NCBI GenBank assembly: GCA_023394615.1
Contig: JAEXAI010000006.1
Span: 62,001-126,000, forward strand
Length of the DNA stretch: 64,000 nt
Source of the DNA: Actinomycetes bacterium
GTDB taxonomy: Bacteria; Actinomycetota; Coriobacteriia; Coriobacteriales; Eggerthellaceae
Direction of reading: 5' to 3'
Shown here: positions 1 to 9,643 of the stretch, in pieces
Numbering within the stretch: position 1 is the first letter of the stretch
How the letters are laid out: every line of letters begins with the position of its first letter
The notes under the pieces: model-generated
What the model saw: the letters and a program-made list of their open reading frames with translations, nothing else
What the model was told of the DNA's origin: nothing
Database searches by the model: none
Translations under genes and position numbers: made by a program

Positions 1-23
1 TTCACGGGAAGGAAAAAGGGCCG

Positions 24-3000
24 ATGGGAAACACGAAGCGTACAACGCGTCGATGCGCGCTTGTTGGCATATGCCTTTGCCTGCTCTTGTCGCTTGCCTG
101 CGCGCTTGGAGTTCAATCGTTTTCCGCAATGCAACCCGCTCTTGCTTTCGCCGAAGATGCAGGCACAACCGCCTCTCAGGAATCCGCTGCTCAAAACGAA
201 GAGCAATCGTCGAACCAGTCACAGACCCAAGACAATACCGCTATCAACGATGAGACATTGACCTCAGCCAAATCGCAATCCCCAGCCACTCAGCATAAAA
301 CTGTGAAAGTGGCATGGTTCAACATGCCCGACTACCAGCAAACCTCATCGGATGGCACTCGTTACGGATATGTTTTCGACTATCTGCAGATGCTTTCCCA
401 ATATACTGGCTGGGACTACGAATTCGTAGATGTCGAAGGGTTTGATGACGGCTACAACAAAGTCGCTTCGGGAGAACTCGACCTGATGGGCTGCGTGTTC
501 TACAACGATACGCGCGCCCAGCAGGTTGATTTCCCCGAACTGGGCATCGGCATTGCCAACACGTCGCTTTACGTGAGCGAAGATAGCCCGATTGCCAGCG
601 ATGACTTCGAAAACTTCAGCGGTTTGCGTGTGGGCGTGTATTCCGAGGAAAACGCTGCTCGTCTGCAAAAATACAGCACAAGCGAGGGATTCTCGGTTGT
701 GCCGGTTTTCTACGACAGCCCCGAAGCTGTGCGAAAGGCTGTCCTTTCAGGGGAAATTGATGCAGGCATGCAAGGCGGTTATCGCAATGACGGGCAGACA
801 CGCAGCATCGCCGTATTCGATCCCGATGAGTTCTATCTAATCACCACGAAAACCGACCCCACCTTGGTTGCCGGCCTCAACGAAGGACTTTCCCAGCTCA
901 AGATAGACAATCCTTTTGTGGATAGCCAGCTTTTGGCAAAACACGCTCAGTCGTATGGCAAAAACGTCGTGCTCACCCGAAACGAAAGCGACTATATCTC
1001 TTCGCACGGTCCCATAAAAGTAGCCCTCAGCTCTTCGTGGGCACCGATTGAAACCTATGATGAGCGCACGCAATCATTCGCGGGCATGGTATCGCGTATA
1101 TTCAACTTGATTTCCGAACGCACGGGCTTGACCTTCGAATACGTAAGGGCCTCTTCGAATGAGGATGCAGAGGAAATGCTTCGGACCGGGCAAGTGGACT
1201 TAAATGCCAGCATGGAGCACTACTATCCCGCTGCACAGGAAAAAGGTCTTCTTCTGTCCGATGTCTACCTTTCGATTCCCATGGTAGTAGCAGATTCGCC
1301 ATCGAATACGGGCGAGGAAAACACTTTGGCCATACCATCATTCGTCTACTCAGCCGAGGAAATGTTCGGCAATAGCTACCGAATCACGTACTATGACACT
1401 CCACAAGATTGCTTCGATGCGATCAATACAAACAAAACCGGATTGGCTGCCGTCAATTCCTATTCAGCTGAATATCTGAAAAGCAAGACGCGCTATTCCA
1501 GCATCCAATTAGCCTCCTACAATTCCACGTTGGATTTGTGCGCAGCCATATCCAAAGATACCGATTCCACCTTGCTCTCTATTCTGGACAAGGGCATCAA
1601 TTCGCTGAGCGACGCCGACAAAACCGATATCATCACGTCTGAGGCTATCGGCGCTCAGAAAATCACCATGCAGTCATTGCTTACGCGCATTCCCGTAGGT
1701 GCCGTACTGGCAATATTAGGCACGCTGGTGGCCATCATCATTGCCCTGACCCTGCTGGTGAGGTCGTACGTGAAAAACAACCGCAAGATTAGACAGTTGC
1801 TCTACAACGACTCCCTGACACCGCTGCTCAGTTATCAAGGCTTTCTGCAAAACGCAAAGTCACTGATCACCGATCACCCAGACAGGAATTACTGCGTCAT
1901 ATCGGTGGACGTCGATTTCTTCGGTCGCTTCAACGCAATCCAGGGCTTCAAAGCCGGAAACAAAATGCTTGACGAAATCGCAAAGACCCTCCAGAGCGAT
2001 TTGGACGAAGACGAGATTGCGGCACGCGTCTTTGCCGACAACTTCTTGCTGCTGGTGCAAAACGACTGCAACGAAGATCTTCGGGCGCGTATTGCTGCGC
2101 TTTACAAAAAGCTGTGCGCCTTGCACGAAATGCGCATTGTGTCATACAGCTTTGGCATCTACGAGATTACCGATCGCACACTGCCCGTCTCATTGATGTG
2201 CGATAGAGCTACTTCGGCAAAAAGCCAGGTAAAGGGTCTATTCAACGAATACTGTGCCTTCTTCGACAAAAACGAGGACACCCGCCAGATTCAGGCGGCC
2301 AAGCTCGCCCAAAAGATGGAAGAAAGTTTATCTGCAGGCGAATTCAAAGCCTACTATCAGCCAAAATGCTCACCTGCTACCATGCAGATAACCGGAGCAG
2401 AAGCCCTCGTGCGCTGGATTCGCAAAGATGGCGATGTAGTTTCGCCCGGTGATTTCATCCCCGCATTCGAAGACAACGGCATGGTCTGCAGAATCGACTT
2501 ATTCATGCTGGAAACCGTGTGCGAATATCAGCGCCGAGCCCTGGGTGCAGGTCGAAAAACGGTGCCTATATCCAGCAATTTCTCGCGCATGCACCTGCGC
2601 AACACCGATTTCCCCGAAAACGTGCGCGACCTCGTGGACGGATACAACATTCCCCATCATCTGATTCAAGTGGAATTCACCGAATCGTCCTTCATTGATT
2701 CGAAAGAAGCCCTCTCCAAGGCGATGGCAAAGCTCAGTGACTGGGGCTTTACGCTGGCCATGGACGATTTCGGCAGCGGCCTCTCGTCGCTGAACATGCT
2801 GAAAGAGTACTCGTTCGACGTTCTGAAAATCGACCAAGGATTTCTGCGCAAGGCTAAATCCACCGACAAATCAAATGCCATTTTGGAGAGCATCGTGGCG
2901 ATGGCGCACAAGTTGCACCTATCCGTAGTGGTAGAAGGCGTGGAAACGCAAAGCCAGTTCCAGCTGGTGAAATCGTTGGGCTGCGATGCCATCCAGGGCT

Positions 3001-3134
3001 ACTATTTCGCCCGCCCGATGCCGGAAGAAGATTTCCGCGCAATGCTTGCTGGCGCAAGCGACGCCGCTGGCTCTAACGATACCCCGACTGCGGGCGAAAC
3101 TACAGCCCCGAGCGACAGCGCAAACAAAAGCTAG
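24..3134 (+). CDS. Membrane c-di-GMP phosphodiesterase (GGDEF-EAL) with two solute-binding sensor domains
   Basis: 1036 residues. An N-terminal signal/membrane segment (about 12-42) is followed by a Ser/Gln-rich linker and two tandem bacterial solute-binding family 3 domains (about 92-310 and 320-548), presumably periplasmic. A transmembrane helix lies near 553-580. The GGDEF domain (about 590-750) is degenerate: its signature position reads ADNFLLLV, so cyclase activity is unlikely. The EAL domain (about 765-1010) keeps the expected metal and catalytic residues: E793 in EALVRW, an Asn in SNFSR, EFTES, D914-D915 in DDFGSG, Lys in LKIDQ, EGVET and QGYYF. Inference: a ligand-controlled c-di-GMP phosphodiesterase, with the inactive GGDEF possibly binding GTP allosterically. 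The ATG is preceded by a purine-rich AAGGAAAAAGGG. The gene converges on msrAB and shares a CTAG stop with it. Confidence 0.9.
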   Translation: MGNTKRTTRRCALVGICLCLLLSLACALGVQSFSAMQPALAFAEDAGTTASQESAAQNEEQSSNQSQTQDNTAINDETLTSAKSQSPATQHKTVKVAWFNMPDYQQTSSDGTRYGYVFDYLQMLSQYTGWDYEFVDVEGFDDGYNKVASGELDLMGCVFYNDTRAQQVDFPELGIGIANTSLYVSEDSPIASDDFENFSGLRVGVYSEENAARLQKYSTSEGFSVVPVFYDSPEAVRKAVLSGEIDAGMQGGYRNDGQTRSIAVFDPDEFYLITTKTDPTLVAGLNEGLSQLKIDNPFVDSQLLAKHAQSYGKNVVLTRNESDYISSHGPIKVALSSSWAPIETYDERTQSFAGMVSRIFNLISERTGLTFEYVRASSNEDAEEMLRTGQVDLNASMEHYYPAAQEKGLLLSDVYLSIPMVVADSPSNTGEENTLAIPSFVYSAEEMFGNSYRITYYDTPQDCFDAINTNKTGLAAVNSYSAEYLKSKTRYSSIQLASYNSTLDLCAAISKDTDSTLLSILDKGINSLSDADKTDIITSEAIGAQKITMQSLLTRIPVGAVLAILGTLVAIIIALTLLVRSYVKNNRKIRQLLYNDSLTPLLSYQGFLQNAKSLITDHPDRNYCVISVDVDFFGRFNAIQGFKAGNKMLDEIAKTLQSDLDEDEIAARVFADNFLLLVQNDCNEDLRARIAALYKKLCALHEMRIVSYSFGIYEITDRTLPVSLMCDRATSAKSQVKGLFNEYCAFFDKNEDTRQIQAAKLAQKMEESLSAGEFKAYYQPKCSPATMQITGAEALVRWIRKDGDVVSPGDFIPAFEDNGMVCRIDLFMLETVCEYQRRALGAGRKTVPISSNFSRMHLRNTDFPENVRDLVDGYNIPHHLIQVEFTESSFIDSKEALSKAMAKLSDWGFTLAMDDFGSGLSSLNMLKEYSFDVLKIDQGFLRKAKSTDKSNAILESIVAMAHKLHLSVVVEGVETQSQFQLVKSLGCDAIQGYYFARPMPEEDFRAMLAGASDAAGSNDTPTAGETTAPSDSANKS

Positions 3135-4135
3135 TTGCGCCCGCGCTTGACGCGACCTTTCAGGTTGCCGTATCCTTCCGCATCCATCATATCGTAGGCA
3201 ATGAAGCGCAGCGCCGCACCGTTTATACAGTAGCGCACCCCATTAGGAGACTCGCTATCTCCTTCGAACACATGTCCTAAATGCGAGACGCCCACACGAC
3301 TGGTGACCTCGGTGCGCACCATGCCATGAGATACATCTACGCCCTCGCGCACAACATTGCCGTCGATGGGTTTGCAGAAAGCAGGCCACCCGCAACTGCT
3401 TTCATATTTGTCGCAAGATGCGAACAAAGGCTCGCCAGTTGCAACATCCACATAGATGCCGTTACGCTCATTTTGCCAGAACTCGCTGGATCCCGGCGGC
3501 TCGGTACCGCGCCTTTGCGTCACGTCAAAACTTTGCGACGAAAGCATGCTTCGCAGAGTTTCGTCACTGGGACGTTGGTAAGACACCGGATCCACTGCGA
3601 GCTTTTGCGCGCGGCGCACAGCACCGGATGGAATATGGCAGTAGCCACCAGGGTGTTTGCGCAAGTAGTCCTGATGTTCTTCTTCGGCATCATAGAAGCA
3701 GGTCAGTGGCTTTATTTCCACTTCAAACTTACTTGATCGGCGCGCCTCTACAGCGGCGATGCGACGAGCTGTCTTGCCGCTTTCGGCGTCGGCATAATAA
3801 ATGCCCGTTTGGTATTGACTACCCACATCCGGCCCTTGGCGGTTTGCCTGAGTGGGATCGATTACGGAAAAGAAGGCGTAGACAAGCGCGTCGAGGCTCA
3901 CTTTGTGTGGGTCGTAAACCACACGAACCGTCTCGCGCGCACCCGTATTGCCCCCGCACACCTGCGCATACGTAGGATTTTTGAGCGCCCCGTTCGCGTA
4001 ACCGCAGGTAGTTTTCAATACGCCCGGTATTGCATCCATGAACTTTTGCATGCCCCAAAAGCATCCGCCAGCGAAATAGATTACACCTTGTCCCGCCTGT
4101 TCCTTGTCCGTTCCATCCGCGCATCCGCTTTCCAT
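3131..4135 (-). CDS. msrAB: Fused peptide methionine sulfoxide reductase MsrA-MsrB
   Basis: 334 residues. The N-terminal half is MsrA, with the active site GCFWG (Cys25). The C-terminal half is MsrB, with CGWPAF, the HLGHVF stretch and the catalytic RYCIN (Cys303) near the end. Together they reduce the S and R epimers of methionine sulfoxide in proteins. No signal peptide is visible, so the enzyme should be cytoplasmic. The ATG start has a good ribosome site (GGAGAAAGGAAG). The stop overlaps the stop of the convergent EAL gene through the palindrome CTAG. Confidence 0.95.
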   Translation of the reverse strand: MESGCADGTDKEQAGQGVIYFAGGCFWGMQKFMDAIPGVLKTTCGYANGALKNPTYAQVCGGNTGARETVRVVYDPHKVSLDALVYAFFSVIDPTQANRQGPDVGSQYQTGIYYADAESGKTARRIAAVEARRSSKFEVEIKPLTCFYDAEEEHQDYLRKHPGGYCHIPSGAVRRAQKLAVDPVSYQRPSDETLRSMLSSQSFDVTQRRGTEPPGSSEFWQNERNGIYVDVATGEPLFASCDKYESSCGWPAFCKPIDGNVVREGVDVSHGMVRTEVTSRVGVSHLGHVFEGDSESPNGVRYCINGAALRFIAYDMMDAEGYGNLKGRVKRGRN

Positions 4136-4356
4136 AGCAAGCTTCCTTTCTCCGGTCGCTCCCAGACATCTCAGCTCTTCATTAATTTGCTACTGCTGAT
4201 GTTCCATTACGCGGGCCTCAATGTCAAGCTCGGGCATTATAACAAGCCAGTCGCCTTCCTTTTCCGGCGCAAAGGAGAAGGCATCTCATCTCGAAAGCGC
4301 GTCAGTGTGGCAACAACCCGCGCAGGTACCGTCGTGCCTGTTTTTCGCATCCTGAA

Positions 4357-4521
4357 GCTTTTTTGGGATTTCAAAACAGAAAAAAGCCAAGTAAGCGAAG
4401 TAAAGTACGATGATGTCGCATATATGTCTCGCTAAATCAACCGAGGTAGAGAATCGGCTCCGTATAACCGCAGTTCACGGGAGACCTCCTCGGAAGGACG
4501 AAAATCGGGGTCGTACTTTGC
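4357..4521. mobile_element. MITE-like inverted-repeat element, copy A, left part (split by the IS)
   Basis: Bases 4357-4410 match the left 54-nt terminal repeat of copy B at 15423-15476, including GTAAGCGAAGTAAAGTACGA. The inner part (CGCTAAATCA, CATAACCGCAG-like and GGACGAAAATCGGG blocks) also matches. The right terminal repeat begins at 4511 and is cut after 4521 by the insertion sequence; it resumes at 6051. No coding capacity is seen. Confidence 0.75.
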
Positions 4522-6047
4522 GGGGGTGCGGACAAAAAGTTGGACCGATTTTCACGGTCCGGAAGGAGTCCGCATCATGTACACCAGAGAAGATAAGATA
4601 GAGATAGTCGAGGCCTTCCTGTCCAGCGCCCTGAGCGTGGCGGCAGCCGCGCGGAGGCCGGGGTGGCCGTGCAGGTCGACGTTGAGGCTTTGGGTGGAGG
4701 AGGCGCGCCGCGGCGAGCTTCCGATCAGCGTCCCCGTGCCGAAGGGCCGTGCGAGCGAGCACACGCCGCACAAGCAGTATTCCGCTGCGACGAGGAAACG
4801 GGCGGTAGAGCTCTACGAGCGCGGTAGGCGGCCCGTCGAGATAGCGAGGCTGCTGGGGATGAACTCCAGCGGGTGCATCCGCGTGTGGTGGAAGAAGGCG
4901 CGGGAAACGGGTAAGATCGGGGGCAGAACGTTCACGCCCAAGCCGCCCGAGGGCGGGGAGAAGGAGAGTACCGTGGAACAGAAGGCGCAGGGTGTAGATT
5001 TCCTCTACACCGGCGAGCCCGTCGCCGAATGCTGGAAGGACTTGACCCCCGACCAGGTGGAGAACGCGCTGCTGAGGGCGGTGTTGGCCGACCTAAAAGC
5101 GGCAGGCTGCGACCCGGCTTCGACATCGAACAGGAGCAAGACCGAGTTAGGCGAGAGATTGAGAGCGGCGACAGGCCTGCCCCTCCGGTCGATCACCGAT
5201 TTCTTGAAGATATCGAAGAGCTCCTATGAGTACCAGCGCGCCGCCATGCGGCAGCCCGACAAGTACGCCGAGCTGCGCAAACGCGTGAAGGAGGTGTTCT
5301 GGGCGGAGCGCGGGACGAGGGGCTACCGATACGTGACGATGAAGCTGCGGCAAGGCGACGACCCGATAACGGTGTCCGAGAAGGTCGTCCGCAGGATCAT
5401 GCGCGAGGAGCATCTCATAGTCGTCTACGCCGTGCCGTCCTGCAAGAAGTACAGCTCCTACGCCGGCGAGATATCGGATGCGCCGGAGAACCTGGTCGAC
5501 CGCAAATTCCACGCCGGCCTGCCCAACCTCCTGTGGCTCACCGACATCACCGAGTTCAGGCTGCCCCTCGGCGAGAAGGTCTACCTCTCGCCCGTCCTCG
5601 ACTGCTTCGACGGGGGCCTCGCGAGCTGGACGATCGGCAGGAGGCCGACCGCCGAGCTGGCCAACTCGAGCCTGCGTGCGGCCTGCGCGCAGCTCGACGA
5701 TGGCGGGCGCACGGTGATCCATTCGGACAGAGGCTCGCACTACCGCTGGCCGGAATGGGTGTCCATCTGCGAGGAGAACGGGCTCGTGCGATCGATGTCG
5801 AAGAAGGGCTGCTCGCCGGACAACTCGGCCATGGAGGGCTTCTTCGGGAGGCTCAAGAACGAGTTCTTCTACCACAGGAACTGGAGGGGCGTGACGGCGG
5901 ACGGGTTCATGGAGATGCTCGACGACTGGCTGCGCTACTACAACACGAAAAGGCCCAAGGAAGCGCTTGGCTGGATGGCCCCGATGGAGTATCGTATGGC
6001 GAAGGGACTGGCCTCCTGAGCCGGTCCAAGAAAATGTCCGCGGCCCC
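4522..6047 (+). mobile_element. IS3-family insertion sequence, complete, with 3-bp target duplication
   Basis: 1526 bp. The ends are imperfect 25-bp inverted repeats: left begins GGGGGTGCGGACA and ends GTTGGACC; the right end, read inward, begins GGGGCCGCGGACA and ends CTTGGACC. TGC at 4519-4521 is repeated at 6048-6050, consistent with a 3-bp target duplication as seen in the IS3 family. Removing the element and one TGC restores a continuous terminal repeat of the MITE-like element, which independently confirms both boundaries. It carries one transposase ORF. Confidence 0.88.
4577..6019 (+). CDS. IS3-family transposase, single uninterrupted ORF
   Basis: 480 residues. The N-terminal part contains helix-turn-helix segments like those of IS3 OrfA. 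The C-terminal part is an OrfB-type DDE integrase core: WLTDITEF (first Asp), HSDRGSHY (second Asp) and the NSAMEGFFGRLKNE stretch (Glu). The start at 4577 is chosen because GGAAGGAG stands just upstream; an earlier in-frame ATG at 4526 lies at the very edge of the terminal repeat with no ribosome site. Most IS3 elements split this protein into two frames joined by programmed frameshifting. Here it is one frame, and nothing looks broken, so the element may be active. Confidence 0.92.
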   Translation: MYTREDKIEIVEAFLSSALSVAAAARRPGWPCRSTLRLWVEEARRGELPISVPVPKGRASEHTPHKQYSAATRKRAVELYERGRRPVEIARLLGMNSSGCIRVWWKKARETGKIGGRTFTPKPPEGGEKESTVEQKAQGVDFLYTGEPVAECWKDLTPDQVENALLRAVLADLKAAGCDPASTSNRSKTELGERLRAATGLPLRSITDFLKISKSSYEYQRAAMRQPDKYAELRKRVKEVFWAERGTRGYRYVTMKLRQGDDPITVSEKVVRRIMREEHLIVVYAVPSCKKYSSYAGEISDAPENLVDRKFHAGLPNLLWLTDITEFRLPLGEKVYLSPVLDCFDGGLASWTIGRRPTAELANSSLRAACAQLDDGGRTVIHSDRGSHYRWPEWVSICEENGLVRSMSKKGCSPDNSAMEGFFGRLKNEFFYHRNWRGVTADGFMEMLDDWLRYYNTKRPKEALGWMAPMEYRMAKGLAS

Positions 6048-6093
6048 TGCTTCGCTTGCTCGCCATATTCCTGTTTCCAAATCGGAAAATGCT
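6048..6093. mobile_element. MITE-like inverted-repeat element, copy A, right end
   Basis: After the TGC target duplication, the sequence TTCGCTTGCTCGCC...CCTGTTTCCAAATCGGAAAATG continues the right terminal repeat interrupted at 4521. It aligns with 15596-15639 of copy B. The outer end is placed at about 6093 by comparison with copy B. Confidence 0.7.
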
Positions 6094-6225
6094 CTGGCAG
6101 CGAGAGGGGCAGCTCCCTATTGCAGGATTGACTTCAGCAGTGAGAGGGACAGCCCAGCATTGCAGAATCGGCTCCGGCAGTGAGAGGAGCAACTCCCCAT
6201 TGCAGAATCGACTCCGGCAGCGAAA
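6094..6225. repeat. 40-bp tandem repeat, about 3.3 copies
   Basis: Units begin at 6094, 6134 and 6174, with a partial unit at 6214. Each contains GGCAG(C/T)GAGAGG, then a variable middle, then ATTGCAG(A/G)AT. The period is exactly 40, so an open frame can run through it; this accounts for an apparent N-terminal extension of the next gene that is probably not translated. Confidence 0.85.
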
Positions 6226-6335
6226 AACACGCTTGTGACCCGTTTCCTTTTTGGATATGTCGACCCTTAAGCTTCATTTGCGGTATCATGGTTGCAGGAG
6301 GTTTCCGCGAATTCGACGCGAAACAAGGGGGCATC

Positions 6336-9300
6336 GTGGGCGTAGGCTGCAACACTGTCGAAGAGCTAATCGATTGCCTCGCAAAAGCGTACTACCTCGA
6401 CTGCAACAAAGCAGCCGTACTCGCATGCGTCACCGATGATGTACTATGGACCGGCACCGACCCTCAATCCGTCGCACAGGGAAAAGCTGCACTTTCCGAC
6501 TTGCTCGACACCGATGCCTTAAAATTCCCCAATCCAATCTCGCTTAAAAGCCGACCTGCACAAATTCATATGCATGGAAAAAACTTCGCCACCGTGCTGG
6601 CCGAAGCCAGTTTGCTCTGCGGCGAAGAAACCGCATGCAGCCATTCGGTACGCACTTCCATCACCGCTATGTTTGAACAGGGTAAATGGCTCGCCTGCAG
6701 CGTCAGTGCCACAACCCATATAAACGGCAATGCCCAACTTAGCGACAACGCGAAGCTCTATCGCACGCTGATAAACGAGTCCCCCATCGGGGTTATCGTC
6801 ACCGAAAAGCAAAGCAGGAGCATCCTGTTCGCGAACAAGGCATGGTGTCGCATGGAAGGTCTGGACCCCGATGCCCACGTGATTGGGCAAACGCTCCAAG
6901 ATGTGCTTCCTGCCGAGAAGATATTTTTCGCAAATGCAGACGATTTGGACTTTCCCAGCGACCATTATGCGGAATCAAGCCAGCTCAGCAGCATTAACCG
7001 ACCAGAAACTGTGCGCTCTCGCACCCTCGCTTGGGAAGGCGCGAACGCCTACGTATGCTATATGGACGACGAGACTGAAAGCTTGCGAGGACATCGCCAG
7101 CTTCAGCGGCTTATCGACCGAGTACCTTGCGGCATTGCTATATTCAAAGTTATCTCACATACCATTTCGGTCGAGTATTTAAACGATGCCTTCTTCCGCT
7201 TACTCGATGACACTCGAGAAGGAAGAGCTCGCTATTTCGGCACTGGTGGCGTCGAGGCGATCCATCCCGAAGACCGCCCGAGCGTTATCGAGGGCATTGA
7301 CCGCATGCATGCAGGCTGCAATTTGATGAGCATGTACTTCCGCATTGTCGATGGGCAAAAGCGTTATCGCTGGGTCTGTCTAACTTGTTCGGTGGTGCAG
7401 CACAACGGCAGCGAACTTATTATTTACGGCAGTTATTCGGATTTCGAAGAATCAATGCGAGCGCGCAAAGCACAGCACAACCGCCAGCAAGCCTACGAGG
7501 AACAGATCAACCTGAAGCTGCTGACCTCGCAAAAGGCACTGGCCACGGGCTTTTTCAACATTACGAAAGGAACATTTACCGACAACACCCCGACAGACCC
7601 GCATTTGGCAAACATCAAGTCGGGTATGCGGGCAGACGACGTGCTCGCCACTATCATCGACGCAGTGGATGTCGAGGAGCGCCCCTTGTTCGAACAGGTG
7701 CAGGATTGCCTAACCATTATGGAATACTACGCTCGCGGTAAAACACACTACGAGATATCCCACCACCTTTTAGGCCGCAGCAATTGGTACGAAACCACAT
7801 TCGACATACTCACAAATCCGACTACAGGCGATATTCAAGCCATTCTCGCGCTCAGCGACATAACCAATGCGGTTTTCGCCGAAAAGCTGGTCAGCACATT
7901 GGTGCGAGTCGACTACGACATGGCTATGACCATCGACATGGCCACAGGCACCCCCCATCAGTATGCTTCCGGCTCGCGCCACAGCAGACTGTTGGACATG
8001 CAAAAAGAAATGGGCGACAACGAAAAGGGTCTTGAAGCTTTTCTGCGCGCCTATTGCATCGACCCTGACGTCGAACGCGTAATCTACGAGCACAGCTTTC
8101 CTTGCATTTTGGAGCATCTGGAAAAAGAGCCGGTCTACACCATACTTTACTCTCTGAAACTCAATGGCAAGATAGAACGCAAGCGAGCGATATACGCGTA
8201 TCTAGAAGACAACCATCGCACGATTGTCTGCGCCGTCCAAGATGCCACCAAAACCTACGAGCTGGAAGAAAAACAACACCGGCAATTAGAGCGTGCTTTG
8301 GCTTATGCCAAACGAGCTAGCCGCGCGAAAGCCGATTTCTATTCGCGCATGAGCCATGATATGCGTACCCCCATGAACGTGATTTTGGGCCTTGCGCAGC
8401 TTTCTGCAACAGAGTCCGACGTGAATGTGCTGCATGACAACTTTGCAAAGATAATGGAGTCCGGCGGCTACTTGTTGGCACTCGTCAACGACACCCTCGA
8501 TTACCAGCGCATCGAAAGCGGCAAGCTCACGCTCGATTGCAAAATCACTTCCAGGCACGCCCTCTGGGCAACTATCATCAACGCGATAGAGCCCATGGCC
8601 AAAGAAAAGCATATCAATCTGCAGGCCATCAATGACGCATCTCAAAAAGACGAATATCTGCTAGTGGATTCCATACGCATGCAGCAGATATTCATAAACC
8701 TCCTTTCCAATGCCGTGAAATTCACTCCCGCAGGCGGCACGATCGTGTTCGAGGTCAAGATGATTCGCAAAGAAGGCCATATCCTACACAAAAAGATACT
8801 CGTGAAAGACAACGGCGTGGGCATGAGCGAGGACTTCCTGAATCACGATCTGTACAAACCATTCTCACAAGAAAATATCGAAGCCTCAAAGAACTACTAT
8901 GGATCTGGACTGGGGCTCTCTATCGTGCATGATTTAGTACACGCAATGAATGGCAGAATAGAGGTAGAAAGCACGCTGGGCAAAGGCACGACATTTACTG
9001 TGTACCTTGATTTGGAAGAGGTAGCAGGCGGCGAGCAGATTCATGCGTTGGATGCGGATAAAAAGTCCTTGGACGACGCGAATCGCATTCTGTTGGGCAA
9101 GCACATCCTACTTGTGGAAGACCATCCCATGAATGCCGAAATCGCAAAAAAGTTGCTTGAGAAGGTTGGTTGCACAGTAAGCGTCGCAAGAGACGGCAAA
9201 CTCGGTCTCCAAGCATTTGACTCGTCACCTGTTTTCAGCATAGACGCGGTGCTGATGGACGTTCGCATGCCGGAGATGAACGGGCTGGAATGCTCACGGG

Positions 9301-9497
9301 CCATTCGTAAACTGAACAGGCCTGATGCCACCACTACGCCCATATTGGCAATGACGGCGAATACCTATCCGGAAGATATCGCCAATGCCCTCGAAGCGAA
9401 GATGAGCGGATATCTGGCCAAACCTGTTGATCCAGCCGAGCTCTATAAAACGCTTGCCCGCTACATCGACTCGGCACCTGCGCATCGGCTTTTCTGA
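6336..9497 (+). CDS. Cytoplasmic hybrid sensor histidine kinase with SnoaL-like N-terminus, PAS domains and receiver
   Basis: 1053 residues from a GTG start preceded by AAGGGGG. An in-frame ATG at 6288 lacks a ribosome site, and frames further upstream run into the tandem repeat. The order is: an N-terminal domain of about 120 residues resembling SnoaL/NTF2 folds, several PAS-like domains (about 130-620), HisKA with SHDMRTPMNVILG (phospho-accepting His674), HATPase with INLLSNAVKFTPAGG, DNGVGMS and GSGLGLS, and a C-terminal receiver with LMDVRMP (Asp975) and the AKPVD lysine. No transmembrane segment is seen, so it should sense a cytoplasmic signal. No separate response regulator is adjacent. 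It lies upstream of nrfA, 222 bp apart, in the same direction. Confidence 0.88.
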   Translation: MGVGCNTVEELIDCLAKAYYLDCNKAAVLACVTDDVLWTGTDPQSVAQGKAALSDLLDTDALKFPNPISLKSRPAQIHMHGKNFATVLAEASLLCGEETACSHSVRTSITAMFEQGKWLACSVSATTHINGNAQLSDNAKLYRTLINESPIGVIVTEKQSRSILFANKAWCRMEGLDPDAHVIGQTLQDVLPAEKIFFANADDLDFPSDHYAESSQLSSINRPETVRSRTLAWEGANAYVCYMDDETESLRGHRQLQRLIDRVPCGIAIFKVISHTISVEYLNDAFFRLLDDTREGRARYFGTGGVEAIHPEDRPSVIEGIDRMHAGCNLMSMYFRIVDGQKRYRWVCLTCSVVQHNGSELIIYGSYSDFEESMRARKAQHNRQQAYEEQINLKLLTSQKALATGFFNITKGTFTDNTPTDPHLANIKSGMRADDVLATIIDAVDVEERPLFEQVQDCLTIMEYYARGKTHYEISHHLLGRSNWYETTFDILTNPTTGDIQAILALSDITNAVFAEKLVSTLVRVDYDMAMTIDMATGTPHQYASGSRHSRLLDMQKEMGDNEKGLEAFLRAYCIDPDVERVIYEHSFPCILEHLEKEPVYTILYSLKLNGKIERKRAIYAYLEDNHRTIVCAVQDATKTYELEEKQHRQLERALAYAKRASRAKADFYSRMSHDMRTPMNVILGLAQLSATESDVNVLHDNFAKIMESGGYLLALVNDTLDYQRIESGKLTLDCKITSRHALWATIINAIEPMAKEKHINLQAINDASQKDEYLLVDSIRMQQIFINLLSNAVKFTPAGGTIVFEVKMIRKEGHILHKKILVKDNGVGMSEDFLNHDLYKPFSQENIEASKNYYGSGLGLSIVHDLVHAMNGRIEVESTLGKGTTFTVYLDLEEVAGGEQIHALDADKKSLDDANRILLGKHILLVEDHPMNAEIAKKLLEKVGCTVSVARDGKLGLQAFDSSPVFSIDAVLMDVRMPEMNGLECSRAIRKLNRPDATTTPILAMTANTYPEDIANALEAKMSGYLAKPVDPAELYKTLARYIDSAPAHRLF

Positions 9498-9643
9498 GGC
9501 ACGTGCCGCATCGATGCGACACGTGTGCATCTGCCGCTCTCACGTACATCAATTGGTCTATGTTTTGCACTCCAAAACGCAAACCAATCGCACTAACCCC
9601 TTAGAACGACCACAACTCATGCATCTACTAGGGACTATCCCCA

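Noticed and set aside
3281..4435. Several plus-strand open frames opposite msrAB
   Set aside because: They lie antisense to a clear MsrAB gene, have no ribosome sites and translate to compositionally odd sequences.
5147..5875. A 242-codon minus-strand frame inside the transposase gene
   Set aside because: It is the high-GC antisense shadow of the DDE domain, with no start signal or homology.
6180..6335. N-terminal extension of the histidine kinase into the tandem repeat
   Set aside because: The extension is encoded by the 40-bp repeat and lacks a ribosome site; GTG at 6336 has AAGGGGG in the right place.
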